DNA from: Magnetococcus sp. PR-3
GTDB taxonomy: Bacteria; Pseudomonadota; Magnetococcia; Magnetococcales; Magnetococcaceae
NCBI RefSeq assembly: GCF_036689865.1
Contig: NZ_JBAHUQ010000044.1
Span: forward strand, 1 to 40,250
Length of the DNA stretch: 40,250 nt
Direction: 5' to 3'
How positions within the stretch are numbered: the first letter of the stretch is position 1; each line of letters begins with the position of its first letter. The notes under the pieces are model-generated. The model was not told the origin of the DNA. It was given only the letters and a program-made list of their open reading frames with translations, and did not search any database. Both the position numbers and the translations under genes were made by a program. This document shows positions 32,247-40,250 of this stretch, in pieces.

Positions 32247-32363
32247 TTAGTACTTCTTCTCTTTTTTGCTACCAGGTTTCTCATCCGGCATATAGAGATC
32301 GCCCTTATAGCCACAGCCAGAGAGTACAAACAGGGTGATCACAGCAACCAGTAAGGTACGCAT
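32247..32363 (-). CDS. lptM: Small LptM-like (YifL) lipoprotein
   Basis: This 38-residue gene is easily missed because of its size. The product has a hydrophobic signal (MRTLLVAVITLFVL) and a lipobox LSGC with the lipidated Cys at residue 16, then GYKGDLYMPDEKPGSKKEKKY. The sequence C-G-x-K-G-x-L-Y-x-P is the hallmark of LptM/YifL, which in E. coli helps the outer-membrane LPS translocon LptD mature. GGGAGA lies about seven bases before the ATG. Its place just upstream of lysA-dapF (yifL-dapF in E. coli) supports the call. The symbol rests on motif and position only. Confidence 0.88.
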   Translation of the reverse strand: MRTLLVAVITLFVLSGCGYKGDLYMPDEKPGSKKEKKY

Positions 32364-32655
32364 GGTCTATTCTCCCAAAAAAATCTGGATCCTAAAGCTC
32401 TGTTATACGTTGTTTTGTGGGTGTGGGTCCAGAGCGCAGGCATGGAAACCGTGGCTCTAAACAGCAGATCTTAGGCCATCCTAAAAAGAGACCCAGGATA
32501 AAGTTAGGCGTTCCACCCATACCATCCGGTTATGAATCACACCCAAAAATGGGCTTTTCATCCCACAAAAAAAGAGCCTAGAACAGAAGACCAAGGGGGA
32601 GACCAGGTCATCTCTACCCAGCCTCCCCCATCATCATTTGAAGTATAGAAGGCGC
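32364..32655. other. Intergenic region between argH and lptM
   Basis: About 290 bases with no gene. Near 32598-32633 GGGGGAG and CTCCCCC can form a stem on the minus strand, and a T-run (32568-32574) follows further on; this could be the argH terminator but the spacing is poor. Confidence 0.4.
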
Positions 32656-34047
32656 TTAGCCCAGTGCGATCTTGGCCTTGGCAATGGCTTGGCGCACTGT
32701 CTCTACAGCCGTACCCCCGATGGCCTGACGGGCATTAACCGAGGCCTCTACCGACAAGACCCCCGTGACATCCGACTCAATCCGGCCATCCACAGACTGT
32801 AGATCCGCCAAGGTCAGCCCATCCAAATCTACCCCTTTATCTTCCGCCACACGGACGATGGTACCCACAATCTCATGGGCTTCACGGAAGGGGATCTGTT
32901 TACGGACCAGATAGTCCGCCAAATCTGTCGCTGTGGCAAAACCCGCCCCAGCTGTGGTACGCATCTTCTCAACCTGAGGTTCCATGCCTGGAACCATATC
33001 CCCAAAAACACGCAAGCAGGCGCGCACGGTATCTACCGCATCAAAGACCGCCTCCTTGTCCTCCTGCATGTCCCGGTTATAGGCCAAGGGTAGACCCTTC
33101 ATGAGGGTCAAAACCCCGGTCAGCGCCCCATAAACACGCCCCACCTTGCCCCGTACAAGCTCAGGAACATCGGGGTTTTTCTTCTGGGGCATAATGCTGG
33201 AACCTGTACAGAATGCATCGGGCAGGCGGATAAAGCCATATGCCGGAGCACTCCATAAAATCAGCTCTTCGGAAAAACGTGAGAGATGCATCATCAAAGT
33301 CGAACAGGCGGCCATCATCTCAATGGCAAAATCCCGATCCGAAACGGCATCCAAGGAGTTCTCACACAATCCATCAAATGCCAACTCTTTGGCCACACTC
33401 TCCCGATCCAGGGGAAAAGTGGTACCCGCTAAGGCTGCAGAACCTAAAGGCATACGGTTCAAGCGGGGGCGCATATCACGAAAACGGCCATAGTCACGGC
33501 TGAGCATCTCATAATAGGCCATAAGGTGGTGGCCAAAGGTAACCGGCTGGGCACTCTGCATATGGGTAAAGCCGGGCATGATCACATCGGCATGCTTATC
33601 CGCCAAGTTTACCAAGCCGGATTGCAGGGTATGGATCGCCTCCAAGATGGCATCCAACTCATCCCGCAAATAGAGACGGAAGTCGGTAGCCACCTGATCA
33701 TTCCGTGAACGGGCGGTGTGTAACTTACCCGCCACAGGACCAATAATCTCGGTAAGGCGACTCTCCACATGCATGTGGATATCCTCCAGCGTATTGCTGT
33801 AGGTCATCTCACCCCGGTCGATCTCACCCCGGACCTGGTCCAGCCCGGCCAAAATCTTATCTGCATCCGCCTGGGGAATAATCCCCTGTTGGCCCAACAT
33901 GCGGCAGTGGGCTTTGGAGCCACGGATATCATGTTGGTAGAGACGCACATCGTATTCAATGGAGGCGCTGAATGCTTCGACAAAAGCGTTGGTGGGTTCA
34001 CTAAAACGTCCACCCCACAATTTGCCCATAGGCTTGCCGTCAGACAT
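32656..34047 (-). CDS. argH: Argininosuccinate lyase
   Basis: ArgH splits argininosuccinate into arginine and fumarate, the last step of arginine synthesis. From the ATG at 34047 the product is 463 residues. It starts [21 protein letters not shown] and has [17 protein letters not shown], the [17 protein letters not shown] block and the superfamily signature [12 protein letters not shown] with the catalytic Ser. GGAG lies eight bases upstream of 34047; a longer frame to 34110 does not fit the family. It lies 330 bases downstream of argG, separated by a terminator, so it is probably transcribed on its own. Confidence 0.98.
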   Translation of the reverse strand: MSDGKPMGKLWGGRFSEPTNAFVEAFSASIEYDVRLYQHDIRGSKAHCRMLGQQGIIPQADADKILAGLDQVRGEIDRGEMTYSNTLEDIHMHVESRLTEIIGPVAGKLHTARSRNDQVATDFRLYLRDELDAILEAIHTLQSGLVNLADKHADVIMPGFTHMQSAQPVTFGHHLMAYYEMLSRDYGRFRDMRPRLNRMPLGSAALAGTTFPLDRESVAKELAFDGLCENSLDAVSDRDFAIEMMAACSTLMMHLSRFSEELILWSAPAYGFIRLPDAFCTGSSIMPQKKNPDVPELVRGKVGRVYGALTGVLTLMKGLPLAYNRDMQEDKEAVFDAVDTVRACLRVFGDMVPGMEPQVEKMRTTAGAGFATATDLADYLVRKQIPFREAHEIVGTIVRVAEDKGVDLDGLTLADLQSVDGRIESDVTGVLSVEASVNARQAIGGTAVETVRQAIAKAKIALG

Positions 34048-34377
34048 GCGATGACTCCGTAGATTCGGTTGAGTTAACAAATGAAAAGGTAGGATAGGGC
34101 CACACACCATACCGACTGATGCACAAAGTATACGGGGGAATCAGAAGGGATCAATGATGAACGGTATTGGAAACGAAAAGATAAAACCTTGGGGCGTAAC
34201 CCTTTACCCTTCGTTTAAAAGGGGAAAGTGCGTATCCCTTGAAAAACCCCAAGCCCTATTTCGGACATGTAACCAAGCAGACAGCCCCTTGGTTTTGGGT
34301 AAGTTCAACGGTTTGAATGGTCAAACCAACCCAAAAGAAGGGCCCGGAGAAATGCCACCTCCAGGCCCCCTTTCTGG
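34048..34377. other. Intergenic region between argG and argH
   Basis: No gene. It holds the argG terminator (34333-34373) and a perfect 7-bp inverted repeat GGTTTGA/TCAAACC (34310-34327), similar to the repeat at 22684-22706. An argH promoter is expected between them and 34047. Confidence 0.5.
34333..34373 (-). terminator. Terminator after argG
   Basis: On the minus strand AAGGGGGCCTGGAG pairs, with two mismatches, with CTCCGGGCCCTT, and CTTTT follows. It lies just past the argG stop codon. Confidence 0.7.
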
Positions 34378-35601
34378 TTATTTTTCAGGGCCGTTACGCA
34401 ACACAGCCGCAATACGCATACGCAGTGCATTGAGCTTGATAAAGCCATCGGCATCGGCCTGATTGTAGGCACCTTCATCATCTTCAAAGGTGGCAATAGC
34501 CGGATCAAACAGTGAGTTATCTGACTGACGACCCACCACGATGACGTTACCTTTATAGAGCTTCAGCCGAACTTTACCGTTCACAAAAGCCTGTGAGGCA
34601 TCAATCATGGTCTGCAGCATCTCCCGCTCAGGGGAGAACCAGTAGCCGTTGTAGACCAGTTTGGCGTAGCGGGGCATCAACTCATCTTTCATATGCGCCA
34701 CTTCACGATCCAGCGTCAACGACTCCATCGCACGGTGTGCCACACCCAAAATGGTGCCACCTGGTGTCTCGTATACACCACGAGACTTCATACCAACATA
34801 GCGGTTTTCCACCAGATCCAAACGACCAATACCATTGGCACCGCCCAACTCATTGAGCTTGGCCAACAGTGTCGCAGCACTCATCTCCACCCCATCAATG
34901 GCCACCAGGTCACCTTGACGGAAGGTCATCTCCACATAGGTGGGGGTATCGGGCGCGGCTTCGGGGGAGACGGAGAGTACAAACATATCTTCGTCTGGCT
35001 CTGTCCAAGGATCTTCCAGCGCATTCCCTTCAAAAGAGATATGCAGCAGGTTACGGTCCATGGAGTAAGGCACTTCACCACGTTTGTCGGTGGGCACTGG
35101 AATACCATGTTTTTCAGCATAACCAAACAGCTTGTCACGGCTGGTCAGGTCCCACTCACGCCAAGGTGCAATGACCTTAATATCAGGACGGAGCGCATAG
35201 TAACCCAGCTCAAAACGTACCTGATCATTCCCTTTACCCGTGGCCCCATGGGAAACGGCCTCGGCACCGGTGGCATTGGCAATCTCAATCTGACGCTTGG
35301 CGATCAGCGGGCGAGCAATAGAGGTTCCCAGATGGTAAACCCCTTCATAAAGGGTATTGGCACGGTACATGGGGAAAACAAAGTCCCGTACAAACTCCTC
35401 TTTAAGATCATCAATGTAGATCTCTTTTACACCAAACTGCTCAGCCTTGGCGCGGGCAGGCTCCAGCTCTTCGTCCTGACCCAAATCCGCACAAAAAGCC
35501 ACCACTTCGCACTGGTACTCATCCTGAAGCCACTTCAGAATGATGGAGGTATCCAGGCCACCGGAGTAAGCCAGAACCACTTTATCGATATTATTGGACA
35601 T
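34378..35601 (-). CDS. argG: Argininosuccinate synthase
   Basis: ArgG joins citrulline and aspartate, using ATP, to argininosuccinate. The 407-residue product has the PP-loop ATP site [17 protein letters not shown] near the N-terminus, the [15 protein letters not shown] block for substrate binding, and [13 protein letters not shown] toward the C-terminus. The start at 35601 (MSNNIDKVV) has AAGGTGG upstream; an in-frame GTG three codons earlier is less likely. The gap to argF is 23 bases, so argD-argF-argG form an operon. Confidence 0.98.
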   Translation of the reverse strand: MSNNIDKVVLAYSGGLDTSIILKWLQDEYQCEVVAFCADLGQDEELEPARAKAEQFGVKEIYIDDLKEEFVRDFVFPMYRANTLYEGVYHLGTSIARPLIAKRQIEIANATGAEAVSHGATGKGNDQVRFELGYYALRPDIKVIAPWREWDLTSRDKLFGYAEKHGIPVPTDKRGEVPYSMDRNLLHISFEGNALEDPWTEPDEDMFVLSVSPEAAPDTPTYVEMTFRQGDLVAIDGVEMSAATLLAKLNELGGANGIGRLDLVENRYVGMKSRGVYETPGGTILGVAHRAMESLTLDREVAHMKDELMPRYAKLVYNGYWFSPEREMLQTMIDASQAFVNGKVRLKLYKGNVIVVGRQSDNSLFDPAIATFEDDEGAYNQADADGFIKLNALRMRIAAVLRNGPEK

Positions 35602-35624
35602 GCTATCCACCTTCCACGCGTTGG

Positions 35625-36590
35625 TTATGCCTCTACGGGCAAATCACCAAGTACCAAAAGTTCCAAAATGGCCTTCTGCACATGCAGACGGTTCTCCGCC
35701 TCATCCCACACCACAGATTGAGACCCTTCCAACACAGCTGCCGTCACCTCTTCACCCCGGTGGGCCGGTAGACAATGCATAAACAGGGCATCAGGATCTG
35801 CCGCAGCCATCAGGCCACTATCCACCTGATAGGAGGCAAAGACCTCCTTACGTTTGGTGTTCTCCTCCTCCTGCCCCATTGAGGTCCAGACATCGGTCGT
35901 CACCAAATCGGCCTGATCCACCCCCTGACGGGGATCCCGCACCAAGGTGATGGAACCATCCACCTCACGCTCAGAAAGCTCCTTACGGGCCGCTGAGAGG
36001 ATATCTGCATCGGGTTCATAGTCATGGGGGCAAGCCAGGGTCAAATGGAACCCATGACGCACAGCCGCCTGGATCCAGGTATTGGCCATGTTGTTGCCAT
36101 CTCCAATCCAGGCAACCCGTTTACCTTTGAGAGATCCACGTTTCTCTTCATAGGTAAAGATATCTGCCAGCACCTGACAGGGATGCAGGGTATCCGTTAG
36201 ACCATTGATCACCGGAACACTGGCATACTCCGCCATAATCTCAACATTGGCCTGTTCAAAGGTACGTACCATGATGCAATCCACATAACGGGAAAGCACC
36301 CGGGCACTGTCCTTTACCCCCTCACCACGCCCCAATTGAATATCCCGCGCAGATAAAAACAGCGCTTTACCACCCAGTTGGAACATCCCGGCTTCAAAAG
36401 AAACACGGGTACGGGTTGAGGATTTTTCAAAAAGCATAGCCAGGGTACGGCCATCCAGTGTACGCACAGGCTCATGCTTCTCTAGCTTCTGCTTGAGGGT
36501 AGCAGCCCGTTGAAAAAGTGCGGTGAACTGCCCACTGTCCAGGTCGGTCAGTGCCAGAAGGTCCCGCTTTGGTTGCGTGTTGTTGCCCAT
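35625..36590 (-). CDS. argF: Ornithine carbamoyltransferase
   Basis: The enzyme makes citrulline from ornithine and carbamoyl phosphate. From the ATG at 36590 the product is 321 residues. The carbamoyl-phosphate site SSTRTR (57-62) and the HPCQ segment ([12 protein letters not shown]) are present, and [11 protein letters not shown] carries the active Cys. The ornithine loop is seen as [14 protein letters not shown]. The frame is open to 36686, but that part overlaps the end of argD and is not family-like. It follows argD after 46 bases. Confidence 0.98.
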   Translation of the reverse strand: MGNNTQPKRDLLALTDLDSGQFTALFQRAATLKQKLEKHEPVRTLDGRTLAMLFEKSSTRTRVSFEAGMFQLGGKALFLSARDIQLGRGEGVKDSARVLSRYVDCIMVRTFEQANVEIMAEYASVPVINGLTDTLHPCQVLADIFTYEEKRGSLKGKRVAWIGDGNNMANTWIQAAVRHGFHLTLACPHDYEPDADILSAARKELSEREVDGSITLVRDPRQGVDQADLVTTDVWTSMGQEEENTKRKEVFASYQVDSGLMAAADPDALFMHCLPAHRGEEVTAAVLEGSQSVVWDEAENRLHVQKAILELLVLGDLPVEA

Positions 36591-36636
36591 AACGACTTCG
36601 CCACGTTGTTGGCGTTTCTCCGTGCTCAGGAGAAAC

Positions 36637-37812
36637 TTAGAATAGATCGGAGAGTACTTCCGCCAAAATTGCCACCCCTTGGTCAATCTCCTCTTCCGAG
36701 ATCACCAATGGTGGTAAAAAGCGCAGGATGGTACCCATGCAACAGTTAATCAACAAACCACGGGAGAGACAGATAGAAGCCACCTCTTCACCGGGTGCAT
36801 TCAGCTCTACAGCCACCATCAAGCCCTGGCCACGCACCTGCTTGACCATGCGGCGCCCTTCGGCCATCTGGCGGAGCGCATTCATGAAATATTCACCCCG
36901 TGCCTGCACCTGGGGTAAAAAGTCATCGCTCAACATAACATCCAAGGTAGCCAGACCGGCAGCAGCACTCAGGGGGTTGCCACCAAAGGTGGAACCATGG
37001 GTACCCGGTGCAAAGGCTGCCGCAATCTCGCGCTTAGCCAAGCAGGCCCCCATGGGAACCCCAGAAGCCAACGCCTTGGAAGCGGTCATAATATCCGGTG
37101 TGACATCACTCCACTGGTGGGCCCACATCTTACCGGTACGCCCCATACCAGACTGAACTTCATCCAGAACCAGCAGAATATCCTTACGATCACACAGATC
37201 ACGTAACTTGTTCAGGTAATCCCCATCGGGCACCCGAATACCGGACTCACCCTGGATCGGCTCCAACATAATGGCAGCCGTATAGGGGCCAATGGCTTTT
37301 TCCATGGCCTCCAGGTCATTGAACGGTACATAGCGGAACCCAGGCACCAAAGGCTCAAAACCCGCCTGAACCTTCTCCTGCCCCGATGCGGTCAAGGTAG
37401 CCAGGGTACGGCCATGGAAGGAGTTGGTTGCCGTAATGATCTCGTAACGACCTGGCTGCCCGCGATCCTTCATATATTTACGCACCAGCTTAATGGCCGC
37501 TTCGTTGGCGTCGGCACCGCTGTTGCTAAAAAAGACCTGGTCGGCAAAACAGGAGCTGATCAACCGCTCCCCTAAGGCTTCCTGATTGGGAATACGGTAG
37601 AGGTTGGAAGTGTGGGTCAGCTTGGCCACCTGGGTTTGAACCGCCTCAACCACAGCAGGATGGCTGTGACCTAAGTTATTCACCCCAATACCGGACAGAA
37701 AATCCAAATAGGCCCGTCCGTTGGTATCCCAAAGACGCACCCCTTCACCCCGTTCAAAGGCGACTGGATACCGTCCATAGGTGGACATGATCGAACCGGT
37801 TTTGTCGTTCAT
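36637..37812 (-). CDS. argD: Acetylornithine aminotransferase
   Basis: ArgD transfers the amino group from glutamate to N-acetylglutamate semialdehyde in arginine synthesis, and often serves the succinyl-diaminopimelate step too. The 391-residue product shows SGIGVNNLGHSHPAVVEAV, FFSNSGADANEAAIKLVRKY, the cofactor Asp in LLVLDEVQSGMGRTG, and the PLP Lys in MTASKALASGVPMGA. The start at 37812 (MNDKTG) is close to GGGG; a TTG three codons upstream is less likely. It is the first gene of argD-argF-argG. The dual role would link it with lysA-dapF further along. Confidence 0.96.
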   Translation of the reverse strand: MNDKTGSIMSTYGRYPVAFERGEGVRLWDTNGRAYLDFLSGIGVNNLGHSHPAVVEAVQTQVAKLTHTSNLYRIPNQEALGERLISSCFADQVFFSNSGADANEAAIKLVRKYMKDRGQPGRYEIITATNSFHGRTLATLTASGQEKVQAGFEPLVPGFRYVPFNDLEAMEKAIGPYTAAIMLEPIQGESGIRVPDGDYLNKLRDLCDRKDILLVLDEVQSGMGRTGKMWAHQWSDVTPDIMTASKALASGVPMGACLAKREIAAAFAPGTHGSTFGGNPLSAAAGLATLDVMLSDDFLPQVQARGEYFMNALRQMAEGRRMVKQVRGQGLMVAVELNAPGEEVASICLSRGLLINCCMGTILRFLPPLVISEEEIDQGVAILAEVLSDLF

Positions 37813-38314
37813 GATCCCCAAGCTCCCCTAACCAACATACCGCTCTCGGTAAGAGAGCCTATAAATTTACCCACGGTATGGATCGCTTTTCATCCCCACG
37901 ACCATCCCGCACATAGAATTCCGAAAAAACACTCTTTTTACCTGATCTGGGCCGGTTTATCTAGCCCCCTTGTCGCAAACAGCGCTTTTGTAGCCGGCTT
38001 TCTCTCCTTTTTTTGGGTATATCTTGTCATTCAGGCAAGATAACCCAACGGGTCCGCCCCCCTAAAACCTAGCCACTCTGTGGAAATATAATTGACGCTA
38101 AAAAATCCATGAAGATGTTAAACCTTATGATTTAAGAGGTTTAGTGAGCCGTACCGGTGACCTCTACACCCCACACCGATACCATACCTCCCCCAACACG
38201 GCTTGCCACCCTATTCAGGCCTAACAAAGAGTTAACAAAAAGCAAAAAGCCCGGTATAAACCGGGCTTTTTGTGTCAAACATCCATCTCTTCGCATAAAA
38301 CAGAATGAGCTGGA
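37813..38314. other. Intergenic region between argD and dsrE2
   Basis: About 500 bases without a supported gene. It must contain the argD promoter. The only clear structure is the terminator of the dsrE2 transcript at 38244-38271. Confidence 0.6.
38244..38271 (-). terminator. Terminator after dsrE2
   Basis: A perfect 12-bp stem, AAAAAGCCCGGT with ACCGGGCTTTTT, encloses four bases. It is symmetric, but the only gene close by ends at 38315 on the minus strand. Confidence 0.9.
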
Positions 38315-38785
38315 TTAGATGTAAAGCGTGATATCTGCTTCACCTGCTTCTTCAAAGAATTTAGCTGCGCCCGCATACTCCAGCTCATCCAACAGTTCTT
38401 CGTGCTTGAAGTCAAACAGGTCAACGGTCATCTGGCAGGCGATCATTTTGATCTCTGCTTCAATGGCCAGCTCCATCAAATCATCGATAGAGGCAACACC
38501 CTTCTTCTTCATCTTGTCCTTCATCATCACGGTTGCCATGGCTTCCATACCAGGAATAGCCTGAACCAGGACGGGCATGGGAACCGGCATAGGCATAGCA
38601 GGGTTACCCAAAGGCGAGATCTTAAGATCACGCTGCTTCTTTACTACCTGCAGACCGTAGAAGGTCCAGAAGATGGAAACGTCGTAATCCAGAGCCGCCG
38701 CCGTGGTTGCCAGGATCAACGGGGGATAAGCCCAATCCAGCGTACCTTTGGTGGCGATGATGGCCATTTTCTTTTGATCGGACAT
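38315..38785 (-). CDS. dsrE2: DsrE2-family sulfur-transfer protein
   Basis: The 156-residue product belongs to the DsrE/DsrF-like DsrE2 family, which passes sulfane sulfur between carrier proteins in sulfur oxidisers. The start KKMAIIATKGTLDWAYPPLILATTAAALDYDVSIFWTFYG is typical. The likely active Cys is in IKMIACQMTVDLF. The Pro- and Met-rich loop (NPAMPMPVPMPVL) also occurs in the family. AAGGGGGG lies upstream of the ATG. It follows tusA by 18 bases, a pairing often found with sHdr or Dsr sulfur-oxidation genes, which are not in this window. Some members may be membrane-associated; no firm span is seen here. Confidence 0.9.
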   Translation of the reverse strand: MSDQKKMAIIATKGTLDWAYPPLILATTAAALDYDVSIFWTFYGLQVVKKQRDLKISPLGNPAMPMPVPMPVLVQAIPGMEAMATVMMKDKMKKKGVASIDDLMELAIEAEIKMIACQMTVDLFDFKHEELLDELEYAGAAKFFEEAGEADITLYI

Positions 38786-38803
38786 GTGATACCCCCCCTT
38801 AGC

Positions 38804-39028
38804 TTATTGCTTCTCGATTTCGTAGTAGAAAACGTCACCGTTCTCGGAAGCTTTAGCCATCTTGTTACCGGTCTGGGCACAGAAAGACTCGAAGTCTTTG
38901 GCAGAACCGGGATCAGTGGCCTCAATCGACAGGATCTGACCGGGTTGCATATCCTTGAGAGCCTTCTTGGCTTTCAGAATGGGCAGGGGGCAGTTCAGTC
39001 CTTTAGCGTCCAGGTGCTTATCAGCCAT
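38804..39028 (-). CDS. tusA: Sulfur carrier protein TusA
   Basis: TusA is a cytoplasmic persulfide carrier. The 74-residue product has the defining CPxP motif as Cys13-Pro-Leu-Pro16 in AKGLNCPLPILKAKKAL, and the DPGSAKDFESFC segment normal for the family. GGAGG lies about nine bases before the ATG. In sulfur oxidisers TusA together with DsrE2 feeds sulfur from import or persulfides to Dsr or sHdr enzymes; in other bacteria it helps tRNA thiolation. The dsrE2 gene next to it favours the oxidation role. Confidence 0.95.
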   Translation of the reverse strand: MADKHLDAKGLNCPLPILKAKKALKDMQPGQILSIEATDPGSAKDFESFCAQTGNKMAKASENGDVFYYEIEKQ

Positions 39029-39513
39029 GCTTCATTTCCTCCGTTGGGGCCGTGAGGGCCACATGATTTCACAGTATTAGCACTACATAATAATCTACTA
39101 TAAGGTAATGGGTTCAGGGTATGATGCAACGTTTTTTTTCACACAACCGTCAAGAAGCCTCGTTATTCCTCGACAAAACAGACAGATAAGCTGAAACATC
39201 ATCGCATCAACCATTTGTATTTACGGCATTTTCAAAACAGATATTGAAATTTCAAGATCACATAATCAGCTTTTACTTTTTTTTCGGTTTACCGTCACAT
39301 CGTCCCTTTGTTTCCCGCAAATCCCCCTGCTAACGGTTCGTGTACCTGATTTTTTTACCCCTCAGACAAACACTGAATGATAAAATCCACACAAATAGGA
39401 ACAGGGTGTGCATATAAGCCTTTGATTACCGGTTTTAGCTGTACGCTAATCTGTTATAGAAACAGAGAGAAAAATGCCTAAAACCCGTGCAACCCTTAAC
39501 CAGAAGTCGGCCC
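39029..39513. other. Divergent intergenic region, AT-rich
   Basis: About 485 bases between divergent tusA and the gene at 39514. It is AT-rich with T-runs near 39128 and 39280, and should hold both promoters. No gene or clear hairpin is supported. Confidence 0.6.
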
Positions 39514-40014
39514 ATGTTCAAATACATACTGGTTCTGTTTATTTTGACACTGATTCTGTGGATGTTGGCCAAGATGCGCGACATTCGCGAACGTCGTGCT
39601 GCCGATATCATGCCGACCGATGAGCATACCGTGCTTTTTGGCCTTTTTTTGACGCTATCCAGTGCTGCGGTCGCCTACTACAGGGATTATGGCAGCTACC
39701 CGTTGATGGTTCAGGGGGCCCCGGATGGATTGATTGAAAAAGGCTACTTGGAAAACTCTGACCTCGCCACTATGACCAGCGCTCTGCCGCTCTTCTCTGT
39801 TGTGATTGCAGAGTACAATGGCTATGGCATCTGCCTAGAAAACTGCACCTCTTCTATTACAGAGGGGATCTTAGAGCGCAATACTGAGATGGGTGGTAAG
39901 CTCAATTTTATGGATTACAAATCGGACCGCTACGTAACATTGACACCCCCGATCCGTAATGACTTTATCAACCTAACCCTGCCCTTACCGTTAAAGCCCA
40001 AATCAGTCGATTAA
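39514..40014 (+). CDS. Membrane-anchored hypothetical protein
   Basis: The 166-residue product (from ATG at 39514; the frame is open to 39487) has one N-terminal membrane span (YILVLFILTLILWML), followed by a charged stretch (KMRDIRERRAADIM) and a soluble domain. The segment AAVAYYRDYGSYPLMVQG, and later two Cys in GICLENCTSS, faintly recall type II pseudopilins, where a YY-x-D-x-G-x-YP pattern is common. However, the prepilin peptidase site (G-FTLIE) is missing. So I leave the function open. A strong terminator follows, so the gene is probably single. Confidence 0.7.
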   Translation: MFKYILVLFILTLILWMLAKMRDIRERRAADIMPTDEHTVLFGLFLTLSSAAVAYYRDYGSYPLMVQGAPDGLIEKGYLENSDLATMTSALPLFSVVIAEYNGYGICLENCTSSITEGILERNTEMGGKLNFMDYKSDRYVTLTPPIRNDFINLTLPLPLKPKSVD

Positions 40015-40033
40015 GTGGCTTGACTCTACCTTT

Positions 40034-40076
40034 AAAAAACGCAACCGCGACCTAACAGGGTCGGTTGCGTTTTTTT
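40034..40076 (+). terminator. Intrinsic terminator at the right end
   Basis: ACGCAACCG-CGAC pairs with GTCGGTTGCGT, flanked by six A and seven T (40070-40076). It lies 20 bases after the stop codon at 40014. Positions 40077-40250 hold no gene I can support. Confidence 0.9.
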
Positions 40077-40250
40077 GTGGCCAAAAGCTTGTTTAAACGG
40101 TCTTTCCCCCACAACCTGCGCCACAACCCCTCCCACACATTCAAAGCCCCCCAACCCCCACGACAAGAGCCCCTAGGCATAAGTAACGCATAAATAAACA
40201 CGTCCCTCCCTGTTCAGCATCCACCGTAACTCGTCACAATGCATCAATAA

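Noticed and set aside
34693-35721. 342-codon plus-strand frame opposite argG
   Set aside because: It lies almost wholly antisense to intact argG, whose motifs are all present. The sequence is His- and Thr-rich, typical of a shadow frame.
38402-39055. 217-codon plus-strand frame opposite dsrE2 and tusA
   Set aside because: It is antisense to two intact sulfur-carrier genes, and no family resemblance is seen.
39514-40014. Type II pseudopilin
   Set aside because: The Tyr-Pro pattern is suggestive, but the prepilin cleavage site and the conserved Glu at position +5 are absent.

Overview
The window reads as chromosome of a Gram-negative, sulfur-oxidising proteobacterium. It has a periplasmic Sox thiosulfate-oxidation cluster (soxXYZA), a cytoplasmic sulfur-carrier pair (tusA-dsrE2), an LptM-type lipoprotein in front of lysA-dapF, IHF-alpha and a C5-pathway hemL. 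Gene content and style would fit Magnetococcus-like bacteria, but that is an impression and not a database match.

Layout. (1) 300-5500: on the minus strand a thioredoxin-fold gene, soxX, soxY, soxZ, soxA and a Met-rich DUF302 gene; divergent to them a SoxW-like periplasmic thioredoxin; then a lone CbiO/EcfA-type ABC ATPase with degenerate motifs. (2) 5500-10300: a 1-kb gene-free stretch with a degenerate duplication and a perfect hairpin, a MarR-methyltransferase fusion, and a TPR-sulfotransferase fusion. (3) 10567-20472: a 9.9-kb integrated element bounded by a 24-bp direct repeat, one copy being the 3' end of tRNA-Gly(CCC). It carries a tyrosine integrase next to the tRNA, a serine recombinase, a tandem BRO-N protein, an SF2-helicase-like ATPase, two zinc-finger proteins, a PilZ protein and small unknowns. 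No capsid, tail, terminase, conjugation or recognised defence genes are visible, so it looks like a phage satellite or small integrative element. (4) 20593-23923: an unknown gene, a small membrane protein translationally coupled to a shikimate kinase, two small unknown proteins, and ihfA. (5) 24522-37812: hemL, then a minus-strand run of priA, a GFA-family gene, a sugar aminotransferase, dapF, lysA, lptM, argH, argG, argF and argD. (6) 38315-40014: dsrE2 and tusA, and a divergent membrane-anchored unknown.

How the genes fit together. SoxAX would load thiosulfate onto the SoxY GGCGG swinging arm, with SoxZ as partner, and the two periplasmic thioredoxins may keep SoxYZ or SoxAX thiols active. 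SoxB and SoxCD are not in the window. TusA and DsrE2 would move sulfane sulfur inside the cell. argD, argF, argG and argH cover four arginine steps, and lysA and dapF make the last two lysine steps.

The most novel signal is in the element. Just after the helicase stop codon, two copies of a roughly 70-nt sequence lie exactly 227 bp apart and align without gaps. The loop and 3' tail are conserved while several base pairs of the outer stem change in a compensatory way, which is what a selected RNA structure looks like.
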